From Dyadobacter soli (GTDB taxonomy: Bacteria; Bacteroidota; Bacteroidia; Cytophagales; Spirosomataceae), in NCBI RefSeq assembly GCF_900101885.1, contig NZ_FNAN01000011.1:1-64000 (forward strand): DNA of 64,000 bases, written 5' to 3'. Numbering within the stretch: position 1 is the stretch's first letter; the number at the start of each line of letters is the position of its first letter. Shown piece by piece: positions 50,404 to 59,240 of this stretch. Position numbers and translations under genes: made by a program. The notes under the pieces were generated by a model. That model searched no databases, had not been told where the DNA came from, and was given only the letters and a program-made list of their open reading frames with translations.

Positions 50404-50913
50404 TTAATTCCTGCTTGGGAAAATGCCTTGCAATGCGACAATGAAATTGAGCGTCAGGTAAGGTTGCATATTGTTATGCGGCTGACTCCCTCCCACGCTC
50501 GATACCGTACTCGCGTGCATCACCACTGGCGTATTCGACGTGTTGGAGTACAAATTGTTGGGCAACGTATTGGAAAGATAGTTGCCGGACGGGCTGTTTT
50601 TGTTGCCGGAATTGTTGTCGAAAGCAGTCACGAAATGCGTATGCTGCGGCATTTCCTGGTTAATAACCGTGTGGGCCTCCTGTCCGGCAGTCTCACCGAT
50701 GTCGTGGCCGTTGCCAAAGTGAATAGGTACCCTGCCACGGAAATCCGGAAGGGCGAAGGTCGTCTGTCCGTTACCCCCGTAGACGGTTCCAAGCAATGCA
50801 AACAATGCCTGATTCTGGTTGATAGGGAGGAATTGTCCATTGGCAAGTGCCCAGCCTCTCGGCGCGAAATTGAAACTTACCATCCGGATCTCAGATAGAA
50901 ATGGTTCAGCCAT
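50404..50913 (-). CDS. tail-collar (microcystin-dependent protein type) paralogue 1
   Basis: A 169-residue protein, first gene of the operon. It reads FLSEIRMVSFNFAPRGWALA, NGQFLPINQNQALFALLGTV, GQTTFALPDFRGRVPIHFG, VINQEMPQHTHFVTAF and NMQPYLTLNFIVALQGIFP. Unlike its siblings it has ALANGQ where they have AFCNGQ, so the Cys is absent. It is headed by the 522-base AT-rich region that also serves the divergent GH140-type gene. The following paralogue starts 42 bases downstream. Confidence 0.87.
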   Translation of the reverse strand: MAEPFLSEIRMVSFNFAPRGWALANGQFLPINQNQALFALLGTVYGGNGQTTFALPDFRGRVPIHFGNGHDIGETAGQEAHTVINQEMPQHTHFVTAFDNNSGNKNSPSGNYLSNTLPNNLYSNTSNTPVVMHASTVSSVGGSQPHNNMQPYLTLNFIVALQGIFPSRN

Positions 50914-51435
50914 AAAATGAAATGGGTTAATTGATGGATAATGTAAAGTATTGACGTGCTCCGCCGGTTATCGGCAGTATTGATGAAGTGCAGTCAAAAT
51001 CGGGTGTTGATGAGCAGTATTTGACGGAAAAGTATATATCCTGCTAGGAGGATACCCGTAAAATTGCAAAGGCAGCAGTGGGAGATGTAGAAGTTATTTT
51101 CATCGGGAGGTACGTACGGTTTAGGTTATGTAAAAATAGTACTTCAATATTAGTGATATATCACCATTTCGATGAAATAAATTACTTAACGGTCATAATT
51201 ATTCTACGTATAATCATAGTTAAATAGCGGGATTTTAAATATTAGTTTATTGATAATGAATGCATTATAATTATCTAACGGAGTGAAAAATTATTTTTAG
51301 GCAAACTGGCGGATGTCATTTTTTCGTCGAAGTCACCAGCTCATTTTTTTGTTAGATTGTTCATGGCCTGGATATTAAGAATTGATAGCTGCCGGCTTTA
51401 TGCAATGATCATACTTTGCTAACTCTGGTATTTCG
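50914..51435. other. AT-rich divergent intergenic region
   Basis: 522 bases without a convincing gene, between the tail-collar operon (leftward) and the GH140-type gene (rightward). It is distinctly AT-rich from about 51120 to 51360. It contains a perfect 12-base palindrome GTGATATATCAC at 51153-51164. No clear TAnnTTTG promoter could be fixed with confidence. Confidence 0.6.
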
Positions 51436-52803
51436 ATGAAACCTAACAGGCTCCTCATTTTGGCACTCCTCTGCTGTTCGCTCGCGGGAGTACGCGCACA
51501 ACATTATGCAGTAAGTGAAAACAAACGCTTTTTACTCAAAGAAGGCAAGCCGTTTTTCTGGCTCGGCGACACCGCGTGGGAGCTTTTTCACCGCCTCGAC
51601 CGCTCCGACGCCGATTATTACCTCCAAAAACGTGCGGAACAAGGTTTTACGGTCATCCAGGCCGTGGCGCTGGCCGAATTCGACGGATTGCAAGAGCCCA
51701 ACCCGTATGGTGAGAAGCCACTGCTCAACAACGACCCGACCAAACCGAATGAGAACTATTTCAAACACGTCGACTACATTATCGACAAAGCCGCTACCTA
51801 CGGCCTCACCATCGCATTCTTGCCGACCTGGGGCGACAAGGTTTTCAAGAATACCTGGGGCAAAGGGCCGGAGGTATTTAATGAAAACAATGCGAAAGTC
51901 TACGGAAAATGGCTCGGTAACCGCTACAAAGCCAAGCCGAACGTGATATGGGTGCTCGGCGGCGACCGTCAGCCCCGGAAAGACAGCCGCGACGTAGAAA
52001 TATGGCGTGCCATGGCCGCCGGGATCGCGGAAGGCGTGGGCGGCCATGACAAGGCATTGATGACCTACCACCCGCAGCCCAATAAGGAAGGTTCCAGCGA
52101 GTGGTTTCACGACGACGAGTGGTTCGATTTCAATATGTTCCAGACCGGGCATTGCCGTGATACGCCCGTTTACGACAACATCCAGCGCTCCTACAACCGC
52201 ACGCTTATCAAGCCGGTACTCGATGCGGAACCGGTTTATGAAGACCACCCGATCTGCTTCAATGTAAAGGAGAACGGCACTTCCAGCGCCTACGACGTGC
52301 GGAAATCGGCTTACCTCGATCTCTTTGCGGGCGCATTCGGGCACACGTACGGGTGCCACGACATCTGGCAGATGTACTCGCCAAACCGCGAGGCCGTGAA
52401 TGGCCCTCACGTTTTCTGGCAGCAAGCCCTCGATTTGCCCGGTGCATTGGAAATGAAATACGTCCGCAAACTCCTCGAATCACGGCCGATACTGGACCGC
52501 GTGCCGGACCAGTCCATTGTCGTAGAGAATGCATTACCGGCAGCGGAGCGCGTGCAGGCTACGCGTGGGAAGGATTACATCTTTATATATACTGCTTCCG
52601 GAAAGCCATTCTCCGTGAACCCCGGTAAAATCTCCGGCGATAACCTCGAAGCATTCTGGTACGATCCGCGCAATGGCAAGGTGCGGGATGCGGGGAAATT
52701 TGATAATAAGTCCGTCAGCAAATTTGTCCCGCCCACCTCAGGCTACGGCCACGACTGGGTGCTGGTAGTGGACGATGCGGCGAAAGGGTACCAGAAACCT
52801 TAA
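51436..52803 (+). CDS. GH140-type glycoside hydrolase (DUF4038, apiosidase-like)
   Basis: A 455-residue exported protein with leader MKPNRLLILALLCCSLAGVR. The (beta/alpha)8 domain has GKPFFWLGDTAWELFHRLDR, EQGFTVIQAVALAEFDGL, VDYIIDKAATYGLTIAFLPT, PNVIWVLGGDRQPRKDSRD, KPVLDAEPVYEDHP and YGCHDIWQMYSP, which match the DUF4038/GH140 family. BT1012, a known member, releases apiose-linked chains from rhamnogalacturonan II. The acidic residues in VLGGD and LDAEP are the likely catalytic pair. A small beta domain with AFWYDPRNGK closes the protein. It is not linked to the SusC/SusD locus. Confidence 0.9.
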   Translation: MKPNRLLILALLCCSLAGVRAQHYAVSENKRFLLKEGKPFFWLGDTAWELFHRLDRSDADYYLQKRAEQGFTVIQAVALAEFDGLQEPNPYGEKPLLNNDPTKPNENYFKHVDYIIDKAATYGLTIAFLPTWGDKVFKNTWGKGPEVFNENNAKVYGKWLGNRYKAKPNVIWVLGGDRQPRKDSRDVEIWRAMAAGIAEGVGGHDKALMTYHPQPNKEGSSEWFHDDEWFDFNMFQTGHCRDTPVYDNIQRSYNRTLIKPVLDAEPVYEDHPICFNVKENGTSSAYDVRKSAYLDLFAGAFGHTYGCHDIWQMYSPNREAVNGPHVFWQQALDLPGALEMKYVRKLLESRPILDRVPDQSIVVENALPAAERVQATRGKDYIFIYTASGKPFSVNPGKISGDNLEAFWYDPRNGKVRDAGKFDNKSVSKFVPPTSGYGHDWVLVVDDAAKGYQKP

Positions 52804-52924
52804 AACAAGTCTGCAGCAGGCGAACTGATTGTGCCCTTTTGATAAATTGGTGGTTACATGTAGCGCGTTATTCACTGGATACCATAGCTTTGTGAATTGA
52901 TTTTGGAACCGAACTGTAACAGTC

Positions 52925-55708
52925 ATGAAAAGAAATTACCTGAAAGGATTTGTATGGGTGCACCTGCTTGCTGCGCTCTTGATATCATGCCCGGCAGCGG
53001 TTGCCCAAGCTGTATGGCTTCCGTACGGCTCGGGCAAATTAAACGGGACACTGGCCTGGCTTAAATGGGATGATATTCTCCCGGCCAATGGGCTCGTGGC
53101 CGGCCAAAGCATTACCCGCACGATACCTTTCGGCGACATGATCGTAACGGTAGTGATCGATGAAATCAGCTTTTCGGGTGCAGTAGAAGCGCCTGGGACC
53201 ATTGCTACCACCAAACTTATCGGTTACAACACGGGCTCGAAAGCGACCGACGGGTTACAGACCCTTTATTCGTACCATCCCCTATATAACGAAGATCCGC
53301 CTATCTGCCTCGCGCCCAGGTTCGCAGGAGCGGGCTCGGGCCTGAAAGTTAATTTTCGTGTTACCGCCCATGCCGTTTTGCATGGCCAGGCCATGGACCT
53401 CAATATGTTCTTCGCTTCCAATGAGGATGGAAATGAAGTGGCGGGCGCTATCGACGATTACACGCAGGCGACAACCAATGGATCGGCATGGAAGCTGCTC
53501 ACGCAGGTGGACTGGGAACTGGCGCATGGCTCCGATCTCGCAAAAGCGGTATTTACCAATGCGAACAAAACAGTGCGGGCGCACGTCGGAGGGCAAAATT
53601 CGGCAGTTTTCCAGACTATGAAGCCCGCGGCATCGGCAGCCTCACCATTACAGGCGAACATGGAAATGAACTGCGGCTCGGCATCTTCGGTTGCGTTGGG
53701 GTTCACGGTGTATTACGACACCGGGGATGGCGACCCAAGCTACGGCATGGCCATCAACAAGTTACCATTTAGTATCCAGGGAGGAGATCCGGTCGGAAGC
53801 ACAGCCACGATCACCAATTACTTTAATTGGAATACTTCATCACCAGGCACGCCACGCATTTCCCCGGGAACAGTTCCGGAAGCATTTTTCAGCAAGCTGC
53901 GGGTTGGCCCATACGGTGGAGATGCAGACAGCTTCGGACCGACGTACGGGGGATTCGCGGACGAGTACAATGGCTACGACGAAGGTATTTGGCCCGTCAA
54001 TATAGAAGAGGTATCTGTTTTCCCCATTGACGTCGCCTCCACATTTTCATATGAGGTGCCTGCATTTAAGAAATCCACAAACCCGGCTACTCCCGCCTAC
54101 GTAATGGCCTGGATCGATTTCAACCAGGACGGTATTTTTAGCGCGTCGGAATATGCCGGTAATACGCTCTCGCCCGACAATTCACAGCAAAACCTTAGTT
54201 TCACCTGGAACCTTACGAATATTCCTTACGGTGCCGGGGAGACATACACCCGCGTAAGGATTTCCTATACCGAACCCGCAAGCCTAACGGACGACCCGGC
54301 CACGCTTCTCGACGAGCGAAGCATCGCCATATTGGGAGAAGGTGAAACCGAAGACCACCGCATCTGGCTCACCAAGGCGGATATGATCACCGGGAAGGTC
54401 TATAATGACGCAAACGGTTTAACAGACAGTTCGATCGGTGGAAACGGGACAAATGGTGGCAATCTGAAAGTCATCGCGGTAGGTAGCAATGGAAAAGTGT
54501 GGGCATTCGCGGAAGTGGACGCTGCGGGGAATTTTTCGTTACCAAATGTCTATAATGGTACCTACGAGTTGCGGCTTACGACCGCCAACGCCTATCTTAC
54601 CCAGGTGGCGGGGAGCCCGTTGCTCGCGCAGGGCTGGGTAGCGGCCGGGGAAGGAAGCGGGATTTCCGGCGACGGCACAGCCGATGCGAATATTGTGGGA
54701 ATCGTTGTGACCCTGGGCACGCCCGTTACGGATATTAATTTCGGCATTAACCGCAGGCCTGTCACCGATAACAAAACCTTTCTCGTGGCCGACGGCGATC
54801 TGACTTCGTCACCGGCGGGCGGGCCAGGGCTGAGCGGGTACCGGGGCATTCCTTTGAATAGCGCCTCGCTGACGGGCTATGCCTCCGGCGGCAGTCCCGC
54901 AGGAAGTGACGCCGAGGATTGCGCGGCAGCCGGTACCTGCAATGCGGGCAAGACATTTGTCATCGAAAGCATCAAGCCTAATTCCAAATTGTATTATAAC
55001 AACCAGGAAATCTTGCCCGGCAATATGAATGCGACGATCGGCAATCTGGATGCGTCGAAACTCGTGCTGTATGCGCAGGTAGGGACAGGCGGTCCCGGCG
55101 ATCCGGTTGGCTTCACCTATTCGTTGCAGGATGCCGCAGGGGTAAAAAGTGCCACGCCCGGTACTTTCAGCATCGCGGCCAATGCCCCTTTCCCGGTTAA
55201 ACTCATTGATTTTACGGCGAAAACAGTTGAGCATGAGGTTCAGCTGGCCTGGTCGACGTCCGAGGAAACTGCAAGCAGCCATTTTGAAATACAACATAGC
55301 ACCGACAGCCGAAATTGGGCGCCGCTAGGGACCGTTACTTCCCATCAAAACAGCGTTGTTACGAAGCATTATGATTTTGTACACCTCAATGTCGGCGCAG
55401 GAACCCATTTTTACCGGTTGAAAATGGTGGATCTCGACGGCAGCTTTACATTCAGCACGATCCGAAGCGTGGGCGCGACAACCGGTGATTTCAAATTGTA
55501 TCCCAACCCGGCCGATGCATTTGTGCATATCTCCGGTCGCGAAGGCGATGAGGTGCGGGTTTACGACCTGAGCGGGCGGTTAAGGTTAAAAACCCGGGTA
55601 TCCAATGGGCAGATCGGGTTGGCAGGGCTTGAAAGCGGGACCTATCTGATCACAACCGGTGAAAAGACGCCGAAAAACGCCGGGGAAAAGCTGGTTATCG
55701 TTCGGTAA
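52925..55708 (+). CDS. CshA/GEVED domain T9SS surface protein
   Basis: A 927-residue secreted protein, leader MKRNYLKGFVWVHLLAALLI. Residues about 28-290 resemble the CshA non-repetitive fibril domain (LAWLKWDDILPANGLVAGQS, GSGLKVNFRVTAHAVLHG). A GEVED domain follows (about 300-480, AWIDFNQDGIFSASEYAG, EGETEDHRIWL), then an SdrD-like repeat (ITGKVYNDANGLTDSSIGGN), a calcium-type linker and a FIDFTAKTVEHEVQLAWST-like segment. It ends in a T9SS sorting domain (YPNPADAFVHISGREGDEV, VRVYDLSGRLRL, GTYLITTGEK). It probably acts as a surface adhesin. It follows the GH140-type gene by 121 bases but is likely expressed separately. Confidence 0.88.
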   Translation: MKRNYLKGFVWVHLLAALLISCPAAVAQAVWLPYGSGKLNGTLAWLKWDDILPANGLVAGQSITRTIPFGDMIVTVVIDEISFSGAVEAPGTIATTKLIGYNTGSKATDGLQTLYSYHPLYNEDPPICLAPRFAGAGSGLKVNFRVTAHAVLHGQAMDLNMFFASNEDGNEVAGAIDDYTQATTNGSAWKLLTQVDWELAHGSDLAKAVFTNANKTVRAHVGGQNSAVFQTMKPAASAASPLQANMEMNCGSASSVALGFTVYYDTGDGDPSYGMAINKLPFSIQGGDPVGSTATITNYFNWNTSSPGTPRISPGTVPEAFFSKLRVGPYGGDADSFGPTYGGFADEYNGYDEGIWPVNIEEVSVFPIDVASTFSYEVPAFKKSTNPATPAYVMAWIDFNQDGIFSASEYAGNTLSPDNSQQNLSFTWNLTNIPYGAGETYTRVRISYTEPASLTDDPATLLDERSIAILGEGETEDHRIWLTKADMITGKVYNDANGLTDSSIGGNGTNGGNLKVIAVGSNGKVWAFAEVDAAGNFSLPNVYNGTYELRLTTANAYLTQVAGSPLLAQGWVAAGEGSGISGDGTADANIVGIVVTLGTPVTDINFGINRRPVTDNKTFLVADGDLTSSPAGGPGLSGYRGIPLNSASLTGYASGGSPAGSDAEDCAAAGTCNAGKTFVIESIKPNSKLYYNNQEILPGNMNATIGNLDASKLVLYAQVGTGGPGDPVGFTYSLQDAAGVKSATPGTFSIAANAPFPVKLIDFTAKTVEHEVQLAWSTSEETASSHFEIQHSTDSRNWAPLGTVTSHQNSVVTKHYDFVHLNVGAGTHFYRLKMVDLDGSFTFSTIRSVGATTGDFKLYPNPADAFVHISGREGDEVRVYDLSGRLRLKTRVSNGQIGLAGLESGTYLITTGEKTPKNAGEKLVIVR

Positions 55709-55729
55709 AAAACTTTGTATATACATTCG

Positions 55730-55758
55730 AAATCCTCCTTGTCCGGAGGATTTCTTCT
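55730..55758 (+). terminator. terminator after the CshA/GEVED gene
   Basis: AAATCCTCC (55730-55738) pairs with GGAGGATTT (55745-55753) with a six-base loop, followed by CTTCTTTT. Confidence 0.65.
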
Positions 55759-55828
55759 TTTACAGTAAGCCAAAAATGGCAAAGCCACATTGACACAAAG
55801 TCCTGACTACTAACACTCTAGAATCCTC

Positions 55829-55852
55829 TGCCATCGACTTAAGTCGACGGCA
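55829..55852. repeat. 24-base near-perfect palindrome (REP-like)
   Basis: TGCCATCGACTT and AAGTCGACGGCA (55829-55852) are complementary except for one pair. It lies in the 254-base gap before the DUF1553 gene, which otherwise holds only AT-rich sequence. This type of short palindrome is common between genes in related genomes (general recollection). Confidence 0.7.
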
Positions 55853-55962
55853 ATAGGGAAAAATTGATTAAATTAGGATTAAGGAAATGGAGAATAGGAT
55901 AGCTTAATGCTTTGTTATTTATAATTGTCCATGAGCTGCCCGCTGATATTAAAGCATTTTGA

Positions 55963-58900
55963 ATGATGTTGAATTCCTGGTTTAAATATGGTTTGCTGGC
56001 CTCTGCCGCCGGGTTCATTTTAATGTCTTGTGACAAAAAGATCGATCTCCCCGACGATGTGGCGGCCGAAATGAACACCCTGGTGGCTCCCGTCGACTAT
56101 ACTTACGACGTGAAGCCGATCCTTTCGGACCGCTGCTTTGCCTGTCACGGGCCGGACGCCAACCACCAGAAGGCCAGCTTGCGCCTCGATATGGCCGAAG
56201 TGGCTTATAAAAAGGAGGCGGAAAGTGGTTTGAAAGCTATTAGGCCCGGCAAACCGGGGAGCAGCGAGCTCGTGCACCGCATCCTGTCGGCCGACCCCGA
56301 CATTGTAATGCCTACGCCGGAGTCGCATTTATCGCTTAGCGCGCGGGAAAAGGCTATTCTGATCCGCTGGGTAGAAGAAGGCGCCGAGTACAAGCCGCAT
56401 TGGGCATTTACCAAAGTGGAAAAACCTGCATTGCCGAGGGTGAAGAACGAGGCTTGGGTAAAGAACGATATCGACCGGTTTATCCTGAAAAAGCTGGAAG
56501 ACAAGGACATCAAACCTTCGCCGGAAGCGACGAAAACGACATTATTACGTCGCGTTTCGCTCGACTTGACCGGCTTGCCGCCAACACCGGAAGAAGTGAG
56601 TGCCTTTTTGAACGACAAAGCCCCAAATGCGTACGAAAAAGCCGTTGACCGGCTGCTTGCATCGCCGCATTATGGCGAGCATATGGCTGTCCCCTGGCTC
56701 GATGCCGCGCGTTATGCGGATACGCACGGGTACCAGGACGACGGCCTGCGCACCGCCTGGCCGTTCCGTGATTGGGTGATCAATTCATTCAACAAAAACC
56801 AGCCTTACGACCAGTTCGTTACCTGGCAGCTGGCCGGCGATATGCTGCCGAACCCCACGCGTGACATGATGGTGGCTACGGCATTCAACCGGATGCACCA
56901 GCAGAGCCAGGAGGGAGGCATCATTCCCGAAGAGTACCGCTCGGCCTACGTTTCCGATCGCGTGGATACGTTTGGCAAGACATTCCTCGGCCTTACCGTC
57001 GAATGCGCCCGCTGCCACGACCACAAGTACGACCCGATCAGCCACAAGGATTACTACTCCTTATATGCGTTCTTCAATAACAATGACGAAAACGGCCAGA
57101 TCCCGTACAACGGCGAGGCAAGCCCGGCCATTACGCTGCCGACGCCGGAGGCTGATGCCAAATTGAAATACATTCACGAAAATCTGGTAAAGGAGCGCAC
57201 TGCCATGACTGCCAATGCGGCGGCTTATGAACGCAACTTCCAGCAATGGCTCGGCACCGCCCGCGCAGCACCCGAAAAAGCATTGCTGCCGGAGAAAACC
57301 GATTTGCTAGGCCATTTCACCTTCGACGAACCGACCGGCAAGGAGTTTGCGAACCTCGCCAATCCCAAGCACAAGGCCAATGCGGAGGGTGACGACAGCC
57401 TTTCCAATGTAGCTTCCCGCGATGGTCGTATTGGCAAGGCCCGTTACATCTTTGGAGAAAATGCGGTGAGCTTTGGCGACAAATTCGCCTTCTTCGAGCG
57501 TAACCAGCCATTTAGCATTAGCATATGGCTAAACCTGCATGATCCTGCGGTGAGCGGTTCGCTGCTGCACAAATCCAATGGCGTGATGAATGGTTACCGG
57601 GGCTGGAATGTGTTTCGCGAAAAAGATGGGCGTATTCGGTTGACGATCAGTCATGTGTGGCCGGAGAATGCCATTGAAATACAAACCATCGACAAGTTCC
57701 CGATGAACAAATGGACACAGCTGGGCTTTACTTACGATGGGTTGAGCAAGGCGGGAGGTTTGAAACTGTTCGTGAATGGTCAGCCGGTGAAAGTCGTTGT
57801 GCATAATGACCATTTGACCGAAAGCATTTTGTATGGGAAAAATAAAACGAACTGGTACGTCGACAGGCTGAATATTGGTCGGTTGTCGGATCAGCGGACT
57901 AAGAATTTCGAAGTAGACGAGTTCCGGATCTACACCCGGGCGATCAGTACTTTGGAAATGCAGGGTTTGTTTACGTTAAAAAATGAGTTGTTGACTGCAC
58001 TGAAAATGCCGCCCGCCCAGCTCAAACCCTCGCAACTCGCTTCGCTAAAAGACTATTACCTCACGAATATCGATGCCGGCTACAAAAAGGAGCTGGCTGC
58101 AAGCCGTGCGCTGATCGGAGAGGAGACGGAGATTATGGACAAGCAGATCGACGTGATGGTGATGAAAGAGCGGAAATTCCCGCGCAAGACCTTCATACTC
58201 AATCGCGGAGCCTACGATGCGCCCGGAAAGCCGGTAACGATGGATACGCCGGATGCATTCTTTAAAATACCGAAAGAATACCCCCGCAACCGGCTTGGCC
58301 TCGCCAAATGGCTGGTGGATAAAGACCATCCGCTATTCACAAGGGTGACCGTGAACCGGTTCTGGATGATGTATTTTGGCAAAGGAATCGTGATTTCCAG
58401 CGACGATTACGGCAACCAGGGCGAACTGCCAACCCATCCTGCACTGCTCGACTACCTGGCCGCACGTTTCCGCGAGTCGGGTTGGAATGTGAAGGCCATG
58501 CAAAAGCTGATTGTCACGTCGGCTACCTACCGGCAGTCATCGAAAATCGAACGGAATGCACAGGACCTCGACCCGGATAACCGGCTTTATGCACGTGGCC
58601 CGAGCTACCGCATGAGCGCGGAGCAAATCCGCGACAATGCATTGGCGTCCAGCGGCTTGCTCACGCGCAGGGTAGGGGGCAAGAGCGCCTATCCGTACCA
58701 GCCCGCGGGCCTGTGGGAAGCGCTTGCTACGCGTAACGAGGTGACCTACAAGCAGCAGCACGGCGATTCGCTTTACCGCCGGAGCCTTTATACCATCTGG
58801 AAACGGAGCTCGCCGCCGCCGATGATGCTCAACTTTGACGCCGCCGAACGGCACTTTTGCATTACCAAACGGCAGAAAACCAGCACGCCGTTGCAGGCAC

Positions 58901-59229
58901 TGGTGGTCATGAACGACCCGCAGTTCGTGGAAGCATCGCGGGTGCTGGCACAACATATGCTGAAAAACGGCCAGACCATCGACGAGCAGATCGACTACGC
59001 ATTCACCGCATTGACGAGCCGCCTGCCCGATCCGAAGGAGAAAATAGTGCTGAAAGAACTTTATGACGAGGAATTGAATGATTTCAGGCATAATCCGAAA
59101 CGGATGAAATCGATCCTGGCCGCGGGCGAGTACCCGCTCGATAAAACGCTGGACCCGGCGCAGTTGGCGGCCGGAACCATCGTGGCGAGTACGGTAATGA
59201 ATTTTGATGAATTTTTGATCAAGCGATAA
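55963..59229 (+). CDS. planctomycete-type cytochrome/DUF1549/LamG/DUF1553 lipoprotein
   Basis: A 1088-residue lipoprotein (leader MMLNSWFKYGLLASAAGFI, lipobox LMSC). Order: cytochrome PSCyt1-type domain with haem motif CFACH at residue 58 and DIVMPTPESHLSL, a DUF1549 domain (VKNDIDRFILKKLEDKDIKP, LTGLPPTPEEVSAFLND, TVECARCHDHKYDPIS with a second CxxCH), a LamG-like lectin domain (about 450-670, FSISIWLNLHDPAVSGS) and DUF1553 (NRLGLAKWLVDKDHPLFTRV, YGNQGELPTHPALLDYLA, YQPAGLWEAL). These proteins are abundant in Planctomycetes and some Bacteroidota and are linked to breakdown of complex sugars, though the reaction is unproved. A DUF1501 gene follows after 11 bases, their constant partner. Confidence 0.92.
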   Translation: MMLNSWFKYGLLASAAGFILMSCDKKIDLPDDVAAEMNTLVAPVDYTYDVKPILSDRCFACHGPDANHQKASLRLDMAEVAYKKEAESGLKAIRPGKPGSSELVHRILSADPDIVMPTPESHLSLSAREKAILIRWVEEGAEYKPHWAFTKVEKPALPRVKNEAWVKNDIDRFILKKLEDKDIKPSPEATKTTLLRRVSLDLTGLPPTPEEVSAFLNDKAPNAYEKAVDRLLASPHYGEHMAVPWLDAARYADTHGYQDDGLRTAWPFRDWVINSFNKNQPYDQFVTWQLAGDMLPNPTRDMMVATAFNRMHQQSQEGGIIPEEYRSAYVSDRVDTFGKTFLGLTVECARCHDHKYDPISHKDYYSLYAFFNNNDENGQIPYNGEASPAITLPTPEADAKLKYIHENLVKERTAMTANAAAYERNFQQWLGTARAAPEKALLPEKTDLLGHFTFDEPTGKEFANLANPKHKANAEGDDSLSNVASRDGRIGKARYIFGENAVSFGDKFAFFERNQPFSISIWLNLHDPAVSGSLLHKSNGVMNGYRGWNVFREKDGRIRLTISHVWPENAIEIQTIDKFPMNKWTQLGFTYDGLSKAGGLKLFVNGQPVKVVVHNDHLTESILYGKNKTNWYVDRLNIGRLSDQRTKNFEVDEFRIYTRAISTLEMQGLFTLKNELLTALKMPPAQLKPSQLASLKDYYLTNIDAGYKKELAASRALIGEETEIMDKQIDVMVMKERKFPRKTFILNRGAYDAPGKPVTMDTPDAFFKIPKEYPRNRLGLAKWLVDKDHPLFTRVTVNRFWMMYFGKGIVISSDDYGNQGELPTHPALLDYLAARFRESGWNVKAMQKLIVTSATYRQSSKIERNAQDLDPDNRLYARGPSYRMSAEQIRDNALASSGLLTRRVGGKSAYPYQPAGLWEALATRNEVTYKQQHGDSLYRRSLYTIWKRSSPPPMMLNFDAAERHFCITKRQKTSTPLQALVVMNDPQFVEASRVLAQHMLKNGQTIDEQIDYAFTALTSRLPDPKEKIVLKELYDEELNDFRHNPKRMKSILAAGEYPLDKTLDPAQLAAGTIVASTVMNFDEFLIKR

Positions 59230-59240
59230 ATATCAGCGCA

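Noticed and set aside
49275-50913. Remnant prophage
   Set aside because: Tail-collar domains are present but no terminase, portal, capsid, integrase or lysis gene is visible in the window.
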